A DNA stretch of 64,000 nucleotides from Aphrophora alni. Lineage: Eukaryota; Arthropoda; Insecta; Hemiptera; Aphrophoridae. The translations under genes and the position numbers were made by a program. The notes under the pieces are model-generated. The model saw only the letters and a list, made by a program, of their open reading frames with translations. It did not search any database and was not told the origin of the DNA. The DNA is taken from NCBI GenBank assembly GCA_963513935.1, contig OY740771.1, positions 18,955,349-19,019,348 on the forward strand, written 5' to 3'. Positions 11,711 through 21,500 of this stretch are shown here, piece after piece; positions within the stretch are counted from its first letter, which is position 1; every line of letters starts with the position of its first letter.

Positions 11711-12180
11711 AGAGAAATTAATGATGGGTCAAAAAATCGATGTCAAGTTTTTGAGGTTAAAAAAAGTATATTTTGGAATATAATGCTAAAACGTGTGGAC
11801 TGATTTTAATCAAATACAGATGTGTGATTTTTTTCAATTTTTGATGCCTGGATTAAAAAAAAACATAAAATTACGATTTTTTTCTTCTAAATCTGCTTTA
11901 ACAATTTTGATCAAATTAAGTTAAAGTGGAGTTAAATTAAAAAAGTGATCAAATTAAGTGGAGCCTCTAAGGACCTATATGAAATGTAGCATATTGCTCG
12001 CCATTTCTCCAGAAATGGTGGTTCATGAGTTACTGGTAAAAATTTAACAAAATCGGTTATTAGGCTATAGAAGACGTAATTTCTCCTGTGTGTAAAATAG
12101 CATGTAAACATTAATACGAATTATATAAAATTTAAAAAAAATAAAAATTGGATCCTACCTGACAGTCTATAGTTGGTGGA
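11711..12180 (+). repeat. Interspersed family A, diverged copy A1
   Basis: This copy shares with the other family A members the ordered words GATGGGTCAAAAAATCGATG, a GTGTGGACTGATTTTAATCAAAT block, AAAATTACGATTTTT, GTGGAGCCTCTAAGGACC, and GGTTCATGAGTTACTGGTAA. It contains indels and a small internal duplication (AAGTGATCAAATTAAGTGGA). No coding capacity. Family A is a non-coding repeat seen at seven places in the window. Confidence 0.7.
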
Positions 12181-12755
12181 GCTGGCAGTTCTAAATCAAT
12201 TTTGTGTGTTGTAATACCAATAAATTATTAGTTTCCTGTTTTTGTCAATAACTCGGTTATCCTTTAAACTACAGAAAATTAAAAAAAAAAAAACTGTTTT
12301 GTTTGTCATTATATAAAGGAATCGTTTTTGTCCGTTGTGAATTTTTCTAAAGTTAATGGTTTTTGAGAGATTCAATATTAAAAATTTTAAAAAGGCGCCA
12401 TTTTGAAAATGTACAAAATAAAGTCATTATTTTCGGTACACTTATAAAACGAAACATGGGAAATATGTATACCAAATCTGAACTCAATGTATTTTATATT
12501 TGCAAAGTTATATTTTTGTATAAAAACAAAATGGCGGATATCTGGAAAATATTTTCGGAAAAATTTGTTATTTGGCTATGTAAGAGAGTTTGTGCAATGT
12601 TTTTGCACCTTTTATTTGTGTTTTTCGTTTAATCGAAAATCGGTAAACAACACCGTAAAAAAAGAAATGAAAAATTGTTGAAATATCTATAATTCTGTTT
12701 TGTACCAGTGTTATTATGATATCCTCCCAAATTTCTAACTCTTGTGTGTTGCTAA
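12181..12755. other. AT-rich DNA, probably an interspersed repeat
   Basis: Contains GGCGCCATTTTGAAAATG and ACAAAATGGCGGATATCTGG, words typical of dispersed non-coding elements. There is no second copy in the window that I could align with confidence. No gene. Confidence 0.35.
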
Positions 12756-12783
12756 CCAAACCTAACCTAACCCAACCTAACCT
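12756..12783. repeat. Short interstitial CCTAA (TTAGG) run
   Basis: About five copies of CCTAA with one variant (CCCAA). TTAGG is the ancestral arthropod telomeric repeat. The run is too short to be a telomere and may be chance or a retroelement insertion relic. Confidence 0.5.
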
Positions 12784-13079
12784 CACAAGATTCTTTCCTG
12801 GTTATTCTTTAGAGAGAATCTCTACTTTGATTGACTATGTGGGGTCAGCAGTATGTAAAGGAATTCTACACTGTGGAAGGCTGGAGTTGAGCACCTGACC
12901 TCTGTTACTTCCAGCTCTCGAATCGTGTAATAGTGACGGAGTCGCAAGTTAGTAAGGTCAGGTGATGCCTGGAAAAATAAAAGAAAAGTATCCAAAATAA
13001 GACTAGATGAAGAAATATATAAATCTATCTAGTGTACTTGGGATTGCTGCACTTGTACTCGCCATAAGTGATCCAGTGA

Positions 13080-13645
13080 GGGTATTGTACCTCGCAGTCA
13101 AGCAGGTTTGCGGTTGTTTCATTGTTTATCTGCGGTATGATTAACGTCCACCTTATTCATGTTCCAGACTTGACCACCACCATCCGTAGGGACCTTCTAC
13201 TCTGTTAGATAAGTGTCTCATTACTGCAATGTTCGATCTTCCATGTGCTAGCCAGGAATTTATCACAAATGTGAAAGTGTTTTGTCCTAATCTATGATCC
13301 TACAAGAGGTTAGAAACTACTTTGTGACCAACCTGTTTCTTCACTCGATCTTTTTCTGAGTGCCCCAGTATCCACTCAAGATGGAACGTTTTAACAGACG
13401 TTAGGAGGAAGAAGAAGTTAATAGTATTCCATTCCAATCCGGACGAAATATGAATAGAGCTTTAATTGCTACTTTACTGTCTGAGAGAATTAAGATGTCC
13501 TTCCCTCTGAGGCCTATCGTCCTTGTTTCTCGTAGCTGGATAATGGAGAGATTTAATTCTGCCCCCCTCCCCAGAAAAATAACAGAACCTACCTAGTTCT
13601 AACTGGTTTCGAAGCTCTGTCTGTACATTACTTGGAGAGCAGGCT
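13080..13645 (-). pseudogene. Decayed RNase H domain of a non-LTR retrotransposon
   Basis: On the minus strand, RTIGLRGKDILILSDSKVAI followed by KALFIF fits the central RNase H motif (ILSDSxxAIKAL, catalytic Asp kept). A degraded GYWGTQKKIE follows where WVPGHxxIEGNE is expected. Upstream there is a degraded version of the N-terminal part (AELNLSI). Stops and frameshifts occur throughout. This fragment resembles the ones near 30.4 and 40 kb more than those at 4-6 kb. Non-functional. Confidence 0.5.
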
Positions 13646-13696
13646 TCTATTTTCAGAAGTCTCCTTCTATTTTTCTTCTGACTTGAGATGTTCAAC

Positions 13697-13712
13697 GGGG
13701 GGGGGGGGGGGG
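13697..13712. repeat. Homopolymer of 16 G
   Basis: A run of 16 guanines. Shorter G runs occur at about 15544 (10 bases) and 44830. Such runs are prone to sequencing and assembly error. Confidence 0.95.
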
Positions 13713-14091
13713 TGTAGATCCTAGTTAAGAAGGAACTACAAAATGTTTCAAAACAACTCCATTTAAAATTTGTGTGGCCATTTTTTTTGTATCAAACACA
13801 TAGGAGACTAAATTATTTTATTTGCTAAAATTGGAGAAATTCAGTAGAAATTACAATAACTAGAATATTTTTTGCCAATTTTGAGGTTATGTTTTTAACA
13901 ATTTAGTTTTTTAAGTAATAACTCTTTTATTTTGTCTTAGAAAACAAGTTAGGACGTCGTTGTATGCTGTTATTAAACCGGCATAAAATTATCCATTGTG
14001 GGACTATGTACATGTGAAAATCATCATATGGTTTATTTAAAATTTGAAAAATCTATTATCATTTTGAATTTACCAATTAAAAATATACTAA

Positions 14092-14310
14092 ACTCCATGG
14101 CGCAACAGCTCGTGAGTAGTCTAAGCCTGCTAGATGGCTTTACAGCCGGGTAATGTGTGGTTAGCACTTCGAAGTTCCCGTCGCCGTTGTTCTGGCATTC
14201 TCAACTCACGAAGCTGGATCAACTTCATAAAGTTTGAGGCCACCGATTGTGACTCTGGCTGCAACAGTAGGTAACTCAAGAGGTTCAAGGTGAATTTACC
14301 GATGAATGGT
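14092..14310 (+). repeat. SINE-like remnant
   Basis: CTCCATGGCGCAACAGCTCG, followed by GTGTGGTTAGCACTTCGAAG and CCGTTGTTCTGGCATTCTC, resembles a degraded form of a widespread insect SINE-type repeat (ATGGCGCxACAGCCCGTG..., GTGTGGTCAGCACGACGAA..., CCGTTATTCTTGGCTTTC). This is recognition by memory of a general pattern and is not certain. A 68-codon frame on the opposite strand is incidental. Confidence 0.35.
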
Positions 14311-14383
14311 TTGTAAAACGAAGCCTTTTTAAACAACTTGAGAAAAATTACTAAAGAGCATCTCTACTAACACTAACTCACGT

Positions 14384-15135
14384 GTAAATATAATGAATAA
14401 AAAAAGGTGTCTATAACTGCAATAATAGGATTGGTGCACATTTCATGGCTTCTGATGGATTTGTTTCCACACAGTGATTGTAATAGCAATGACTACATAA
14501 ATACTATAAGACACGACATAGGATAGGGAAATAGTCTACGCTTTACGGGTGCTGTTCATCACAAGTTTGACACACAGCTATCAGAAAGCGCTAGCAGCAG
14601 GTGCTTGACTGTACGCATCCCACTTGGTTGAGACTGTACAACTGTTGACCTCTCTCTCTCAAACCTTCTCACTTACTTCCGTCAGCATAGTCAGTGTTGT
14701 CAGTTCGTGCTCTGAGATAAGCGATTCTCGACCTTCCCTCGCATCTCTGGTCCCTATGTGGCATCAGTGCGTTTTCTCTTACCCGCCTGAAACATTGTTT
14801 GACCGTAGAGCCACCTAGCGCCAGTCACATCAACTTCAGATTCTCTAGCAGAGCGACCTAGCGGGTATTGGACAACTCAAGAATAAGCGTAGAATATTTA
14901 ACATGGCCATGTCGTGTCTTATAGTATTTATGTAGTCATTGGTAATAGTTACAAATTTGTACATTAAAAATTCGATAATAACGTTTCTTCTAAATATAAT
15001 GAATCGAAAATGGTGTCCAATTAATAGGATCAGTGCACATTTCATCGCTTCTTATGTCAGAGTTTTCCACAGACAGATGGCAATAGTTACACATTTGTAT
15101 ATTAGAAATTTGATAATAACCTTCCTTCTTTTAGT
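14384..15135 (+). repeat. 145-bp direct repeat, about 2.5 copies, interrupted by a MITE
   Basis: TAAATATAATGAAT at 14384 recurs at 14990. GGTGCACATTTCATGGCTTC near 14435 recurs (AGTGCACATTTCATCGCTTC) near 15030. GTAATAGTTACAAATTTGTA at 14942 recurs as GCAATAGTTACACATTTGTA near 15078. Subtracting the inserted 455-bp element and its 7-bp target duplication gives a period of about 145 bp. No coding potential. Confidence 0.75.
14487..14941. mobile_element. 455-bp MITE with perfect 33-bp TIRs and 7-bp TSD
   Basis: The 33 bases at 14487-14519 (starting CAATGACTACATAAATACTA) are repeated exactly as reverse complement at 14909-14941. The bases immediately outside are identical on both sides: GTAATAG at 14480-14486 and 14942-14948, a 7-bp target-site duplication. 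The insertion splits a 145-bp direct repeat, so a neighbouring repeat unit near 15070 shows the unoccupied site. There is no transposase, so it is non-autonomous. TIR length and a 7-8 bp duplication would suit a P-like or hAT-like element; the superfamily is inference. Confidence 0.85.
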
Positions 15136-15777
15136 CTGCAAGCCTTACAGCTTCTCTTAAAATCCGTAAGATAGCAGAACCATTAACATATTCAGAATTT
15201 TCTCTGAAAGTAGGGCATACAAATTTACTTCACTAAATAATAAAATACAATGCATAATTTAATAAACTAATTCCGGTGTAGTTTCTACTCTGATGAAAAC
15301 TACCATGGCTTTGTAAAAAAAAAACTTAATAAAAGTAGGTCATTCCGAAATAAATTTAATTAAAACTTTCATTATGGAGTTAATTTTATGATGAAATAAG
15401 GTATTGTGTTTATACTTCAGTAAGTCAAAAACGTTATTGTAAGCCTATTTATTACTTTAAAGAAACAATTTAGAAAATTTGAATAACACGAATCTCAAAA
15501 TTTGTTATTTCATATTAGAAGTTATTTTTACTTCTGAAGTGGAGGGGGGGGGGTGTTTGCACTAACTCAACATTTTCAAACGTAAACAATGGTCCAATGA
15601 GACTAAAGGATTATATGCAGTGTTAAAACATTGCACAAACTTTCTCACTCGCCTACCTCCAAAAACCAATCAAATTAATTATTCGTCACTAAAAAAATAA
15701 ATGTCATTTGTTAAATGAAAAAGTAAAATAAATCATGGACGCAAGGATACACTTCATTAGTTTGTGCCACAAATTAA
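15136..15777. other. AT-rich stretch without recognised features
   Basis: No gene or transposon end recognised. It includes a run of 10 G at about 15544. Confidence 0.5.
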
Positions 15778-15779
15778 AA

Positions 15780-16157
15780 GGCTTTGGGCCCAAAATCTGA
15801 TATAGCCATTCGACTCTCAGAGAAAATTATTGGGAACTGCAAATTCATATTTTTTGTGCTATACAGGCTACTGTAGATGTTTTTAGGGCCTTAGGGCTTT
15901 GAGACGGACCCTAGAGCCCCATGATTCTAACACGTATTCGGACGTAAAATTTCCCACAAAATCCGAATTTGAAAAAAATAGTTAGGGTTCCCTATTGAAA
16001 TTTCAAGTTGGGCACCACGGGGCCCTTTTGGATACCTTGGGCCCAAAATCTGATGTCGCCATTCGATTCCCAGGGGGAATTATTTGGATTTCTAATTTTA
16101 GAACTTGTCTTGAATTATAACGCTCAGGTGCTCCGACCTTTCTGACACACCCTGTAT
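15780..16157. repeat. Interspersed repeat with internal duplication and CAGGGTGT-type end
   Basis: GGGCCCAAAATCTGATATAG near 15787 recurs as GGGCCCAAAATCTGATGTCG near 16041, each followed by CCATTCGATTC or a variant. The segment ends ACACACCCTGTATA, the reverse complement of the TATACAGGGTGT end that is common on insect DNA transposons. No matching opposite end was found. Locally GC-richer than its surroundings. Confidence 0.5.
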
Positions 16158-16239
16158 AATGATAGCCATAGTTAACAGAGATATCAAGTTAACTCATGTG
16201 ACTGTTTTAAACTTCATACTACTAGCCATGTTGATACTC

Positions 16240-16527
16240 GGGTGAAATGGATAATCGAAATAATCGGTTTCAAATGATTACAATACTCGTATTATTATTT
16301 CGAAATCAATTATCTGTACAGAATGATTTTGCACATCGGATTCGAACTCAGTTTTCCCAATCAGCGAATTACTAACGAATATTATATCGTCTCCTTGTTC
16401 CTAGTTACGAATATTTTGTCCGAATATTTTATTCCGAATCTGAGGATTTTAATAATCGGAACGTTCCGAGGATTTTGATACTCGGATTCACCGAGTATTT
16501 AAATTCGAACTCACACATCACTACTTC
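16240..16527. repeat. Possible hAT-type non-autonomous fragment
   Basis: Rich in TCGGAT/ATCCGA words, with a perfect 14-bp palindrome TCGGAACGTTCCGA near 16456. One edge reads AGTAGTGATGTGTGAGTTCG on the minus strand, similar to the TAGTGATG-type termini of many hAT elements. The other terminus was not found. Weak assignment. Confidence 0.3.
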
Positions 16528-17410
16528 ATACCTAAATACCATCATTCCATACACTACTCGATCTACTTTACGCCCTAAAACGTTTTTATTAGAAGAAATT
16601 ATCTCATCTGTTGCTACATTTTTACTTTTTCCCCTGAATAGTCATCAGATTTATTTTTTTTACAGACCAATAACTAGATTGTAGCATTTCGATGTCTATT
16701 TGGTTATAAATATGGCGGACTTGAGCATAGAATAAATTAACCACAAAGAAGATGATTTGTGCCAACTCTTCAACGCAAATAATCAGAACATTATAAATGA
16801 TTTTTTTTTCTACAGTGCATAAATTGAGTTCTTTCTCATATTGTTCCTTCGATTTTGAAGACAAGAGATCGTCTATAGCAAATTTAGCTTTTTAGGTTAT
16901 GTCATTTGGCGTGAGGGGTATATTTTCTTCCTCACAACTACTATCACTAATTTAAAATTATTGGAAAACGTTAGATAAGTTAGGTTTGAACTAACAAACA
17001 ATAAAACAAATAAAGATCAGCTGATTTAATAACTTCAGAATTGTAGTTGTAAAAAACATGAATTTCTATTGGTTGTTTTTGGACGGTTTTGAGTTGTCAT
17101 TGGTCACAAGTGTGGTAATGGAAAAGGTGAACTAATGAGATTTGTTACAATTCGAATAGTGGATTCGAAATAAGTGTTTTAAGGTTTTGGAATAATTGGC
17201 AAAAACAAATGAAACTTTGAATACCGTTATAAAAAGATTAAACTGTACCCTGAGGACGCTTTCTATGTCACATCTTGGCTGAGAAAGTTATAGCGCAGTT
17301 ATATAGATTATTTTCGGTGTTATATTGTAAAGTAGTTGATCTCGTTCAACCTACATAAATTTTGTCTTTGTTTGATTTGCCACCACTTACTCAAAGAAAG
17401 AAAAAAGAAA
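16528..17410. other. AT-rich stretch without recognised features
   Basis: Short frames on both strands near 16475-16864 overlap each other and have no motif. Nothing else recognised. Confidence 0.5.
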
Positions 17411-17414
17411 AAGG

Positions 17415-17490
17415 AGAGCGTGGCTCAGTTGGTAAAGATACGCGCTTACATTAGGTAACCGAAGATTACACAAGTTAGAACCTCGTTGAT
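17415..17490 (+). repeat. tRNA-like SINE head
   Basis: GAGAGCGTGGCTCAGTTGGT contains a consensus-like Pol III A box (TGGCTCAGTTGG, 17421-17432). A degraded B box (GTTAGAACCTC) begins about 40 bases downstream, near 17473. The intervening sequence does not fold as a tRNA. The arrangement suggests a decayed tRNA-derived SINE, not a tRNA gene. Confidence 0.45.
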
Positions 17491-17649
17491 AACGTTGTGT
17501 TTCCCCGGATATAAAGTTCCTCCCCCGCTTTCATTACTCTAACAGGCATAAAGACGGTAAAAAAGGGGGTGGTGAGAGTAATCTGTCAAAATAAGGGAAA
17601 ATAGCATTAACTCAATTTACATTAGGTAATTCGATATTAACTAAGATCA

Positions 17650-17870
17650 AACGAGCATTTACACTTTACTTCCCTTCACAAAATTACAGATTTTCCCTAT
17701 TCATCACAAATTTGCAATTTATCTTAGTTTAGGCTTAAAAATAAGAACTTTAGATGTCACATTTCGCAGCTTAATTTGAAACATCCATCAAATAAATTGG
17801 TTAATCTTCTTATACTACAGACAAAAACATCCCTAACATTTGTGACTTTAATATTTAATCATTATACAGT
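17650..17870 (+). repeat. Interspersed family B, partial copy B1
   Basis: Contains the family B block: ACAAATTTGCAATTTATCTT or variant, TTTCGCAGCTTAATTTG, ACATCCATCAAATAAATTGG, CAGACAAAAACATCCCTAAC. These are shared in the same order with 31.7-32.2 and 38.9-39.4 kb. Only the 3' half is present. Confidence 0.75.
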
Positions 17871-17929
17871 GTCATATTTATAAATACATAAATATTGAGC
17901 TTGACTTTATAGTTTAGTTATTGTAGCTC

Positions 17930-18030
17930 ATGTATCACTGAGGATGGCGACTTTGTCTTTGAAACGTGTTTGATTAAGTAAACGTAATTTTTGAGAGATC
18001 TCGTTTTAGAGTTTTATTCTTTCTGGTATA
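17930..18030 (+). repeat. Retroelement-tail-like repeat with hammerhead-like core (copy 2)
   Basis: CTGAGGA (17938-17944), a short GAC/GTC stem, GAAAC (17961-17965), then ACGT at 17964-17967 and again at 17982-17985 followed by A. The two ACGT words could form stem III with the cleavable NUH at its end, as in type I hammerheads of Penelope-like elements. Stem I is not convincing. Related to the copy at 655-750. Confidence 0.35.
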
Positions 18031-18521
18031 CAGGGTTTTTATAAAATGTTTACCCAATCTTCGTTAGGTGACTTTAAAAAAAATCAAAAAAGTTTATTTG
18101 AACATGTGCCCTAAAACGTTTACTTTTCTGCCTGTCAGCCATTTTGTGTGTTTCAAAAATAAGAAGTTCCTCCATAATGAAGATAACTTACACCATTTTG
18201 TAGTTTTTCCAAAATCTTATAATTATCCACCCAACCGTTTATAAATGCCGTCTATCAAAAACCATTTTAAATACCCGTCATTTTGAAACTCTTAGGTGAA
18301 AAATTAGAAGTTTTTGAAAAACTACTTTACCTTGTGTCACACAACGGGCTTCAGTTATATTTAAAACGTCTTCACTCGCTTCGCTCGGCCCTAGTGGAAC
18401 TCGATCTGTAAATAATATGAAGCCTTCGCATGTGTCGGTAACTCGACCTCGTCGGAGTACGTAACTACACGAATATCAAATGTTTTTGGAAGGTCCGTGG
18501 AATCAACTGTGAGTGGAAAGT
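18031..18521. other. Left flank of satellite array 1
   Basis: Contains a TATACAGGGTTTTTATAAAA-type transposon-end-like word near 18028, a stretch with CATTTTGTGTG and CATTTTGAAACTC, and then a short GC-richer segment (CACTCGCTTCGCTCGG near 18372). No gene. Confidence 0.4.
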
Positions 18522-21500
18522 ACCACTCAGTTAGACACAACAGTATCGGACTTCATGATTAGGACGATAACACGAGGATACCATCAGTTAGCCACAACAG
18601 TATCGGACTTCATGATTAGGACGATAACACGAGGATACCACTCAGTTAGCCACAACAGTATCGGACTTCATGATTAGGACGATAACAAGAGGATACCATC
18701 AGTTAGCCACAACAGTATCGGACTTCATGATTAGGTGATAACACGAGGATACCATCAGTTAGCCACAACAGTATCGGACTTCATGATTAGGACGATAACA
18801 AGAGGATACCACTCAGTTAGCCACAACAGTATCGGACTTCATGATTAGGACGATAACAAGAGGATACCACTCAGTTAGCCACAACAGTATCGGACTTCAT
18901 GATTAGGACGATAACAAGAGGATACCACTCAGTTAGCCACAACAGTATCGGACTTCATGATTAGGACGATAACAAGAGGATACCACTCAGTTAGCCACAA
19001 CAGTATCGGACTTCATGATTAGGACGATAACAAGAGGATACCACTCAGTTAGCCACAACAGTATCGGACTTCATGATTAGGACGATAACACGAGGATACC
19101 ACTCAGTTAGCCACAACAGTATCGGACTTCATGATTAGGACGATAACAAGAGGATACCATCAGTTAGCCACAACAGTATCGGACTTCATGATTAGGTGAT
19201 AACACGAGGATACCATCAGTTAGCCACAACAGTATCGGACTTCATGATTAGGACGATAACAAGAGGATACCACTCAGTTAGCCACAACAGTATCGGACTT
19301 CATGATTAGGACGATAACACGAGGATACAACTCAGTTAGCCACAACAGTATCGGACTTCATGATTAGGACGATAACAAGAGGATACCACTCAGTTAGCCA
19401 CAACAGTATCGGACTTCATGATTAGGACGATAACAAGAGGATACCATCAGTTAGCCACAACAGTATCGGACTTCATGATTAGGACGATAACAAGAGGATA
19501 CCACTCAGTTAGCCACAACAGTATCGGACTTCATGATTAGGACGATAACAAGAGGATACCATCAGTTAGCCACAACAGTATCGGACTTCATGATTAGGAC
19601 GATAACAAGAGGATACCACTCAGTTAGCCACAACAGTATCGGACTTCATGATTAGGACGATAACACGAGGATACCACTCAGTTAGCCACAACAGTATCGG
19701 ACTTCATGATTAGGACGATAACAAGAGGATACCATCAGTTAGCCACAACAGTATCGGACTTCATGATTAGGACGATAACAAGAGGATACCATCAGTTAGC
19801 CACAACAGTATCGGACTTCATGATTAGGACGATAACAAGAGGATACCACTCAGTTAGCCACAACAGTATCGGACTTCATGATTAGGACGATAACACGAGG
19901 ATACCACTCAGTTAGCCACAACAGTATCGGACTTCATGATTAGGACGATAACAAGAGGATACCATCAGTTAGCCACAACAGTATCGGACTTCATGATTAG
20001 GACGATAACAAGAGGATACCATCAGTTAGCCACAACAGTATCGGACTTCATGATTAGGACGATAACAAGAGGATACCACTCAGTTAGCCACAACAGTATC
20101 GGACTTCATGATTAGGACGATAACACGAGGATACCACTCAGTTAGCCACAACAGTATCGGACTTCATGATTAGGACGATAACAAGAGGATACCATCAGTT
20201 AGCCACAACAGTATCGGACTTCATGATTAGGACGATAACAAGAGGATACCATCAGTTAGCCACAACAGTATCGGACTTCATTATTAGGACGATAACATGA
20301 GGATACCACTCAGTTAGCCACAACAGTATCGGACTTCATGATTAGGACGATAACAAGAGGATACCATCAGTTAGACACAACAGTATCGGACTTCATGATT
20401 AGGACGATAACATGAGGATACCACTCAGTTAGCCAAAACAGTATCGGACTTCATGATTAGGACGATAACAAGAGGATACCATCAGTTAGCCACAACAGTA
20501 TCGGACTTCATGATTAGGACGATAACACGAGGATACCACTCAGTTAGCCACAACAGTATCGGACTTCATGATTAGGACGATAACAAGAGGATACCACTCA
20601 GTTAGCCACAACAGTATCGGACTTCATGATTAGGACGATAACAAGAGGATACCACTCAGTTAGCCAAAACAGTATCGGACTTCATGATTAGGACGATAAC
20701 AAGAGGATACCATCAGTTAGCCACAACAGTATCGGACTTCATGATTAGGACGATAACAAGAGGATACCACTCAGTTAGCCAAAACAGTATCGGACTTCAT
20801 GATTAGGACGATAACAAGAGGATACCACTCAGTTAGACACAACAGTATCGGACTTCATGATTAGGACGATAACATGAGGATACCACTCAGTTAGCCAAAA
20901 CAGTATCGGACTTCATGATTAGGACGATAACATGAGGATACCACTCAGTTAGACACAACAGTATCGGACTTCATGATTAGGACGATAACAAGAGGATACC
21001 ATCAGTTAGCCACAACAGTATCGGACTTCATGATTAGGACGATAACAAGAGGATACCACTCAGTTAGCCAAAACAGTATCGGACTTCATGATTAGGACGA
21101 TAACATGAGGATACCACTCAGTTAGCCACAACAGTATCGGACTTCATGATTAGGACGATAACAAGAGGATACCACTCAGTTAGCCACAACAGTATCGGAC
21201 TTCATGATTAGGACGATAACATGAGGATACCATCAGTTAGCCACAACAGTATCGGACTTGATTAGGACGATAACAAGAGGATACCACTCAGTTAGCCACA
21301 ACAGTATCGGACTTCATGATTAGGACGATAACAAGAGGATACCACTCAGTTAGCCAAAACAGTATCGGACTTCATGATTAGGACGATAACATGAGGATAC
21401 CACTCAGTTAGCCACAACAGTATCGGACTTCATGATTAGGACGATAACAAGAGGATACCATCAGTTAGCCACAACAGTATCGGACTTGATTAGGACGATA

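Noticed and set aside
12363..12786. Overlapping 64-89 codon ORFs on both strands
   Set aside because: AT-rich dispersed repeat; frames overlap on both strands and carry no domain.
17415..17490. A functional tRNA gene
   Set aside because: The A box is good but the B box is degraded and no anticodon or T arm can be folded. Recorded as a SINE-like remnant.
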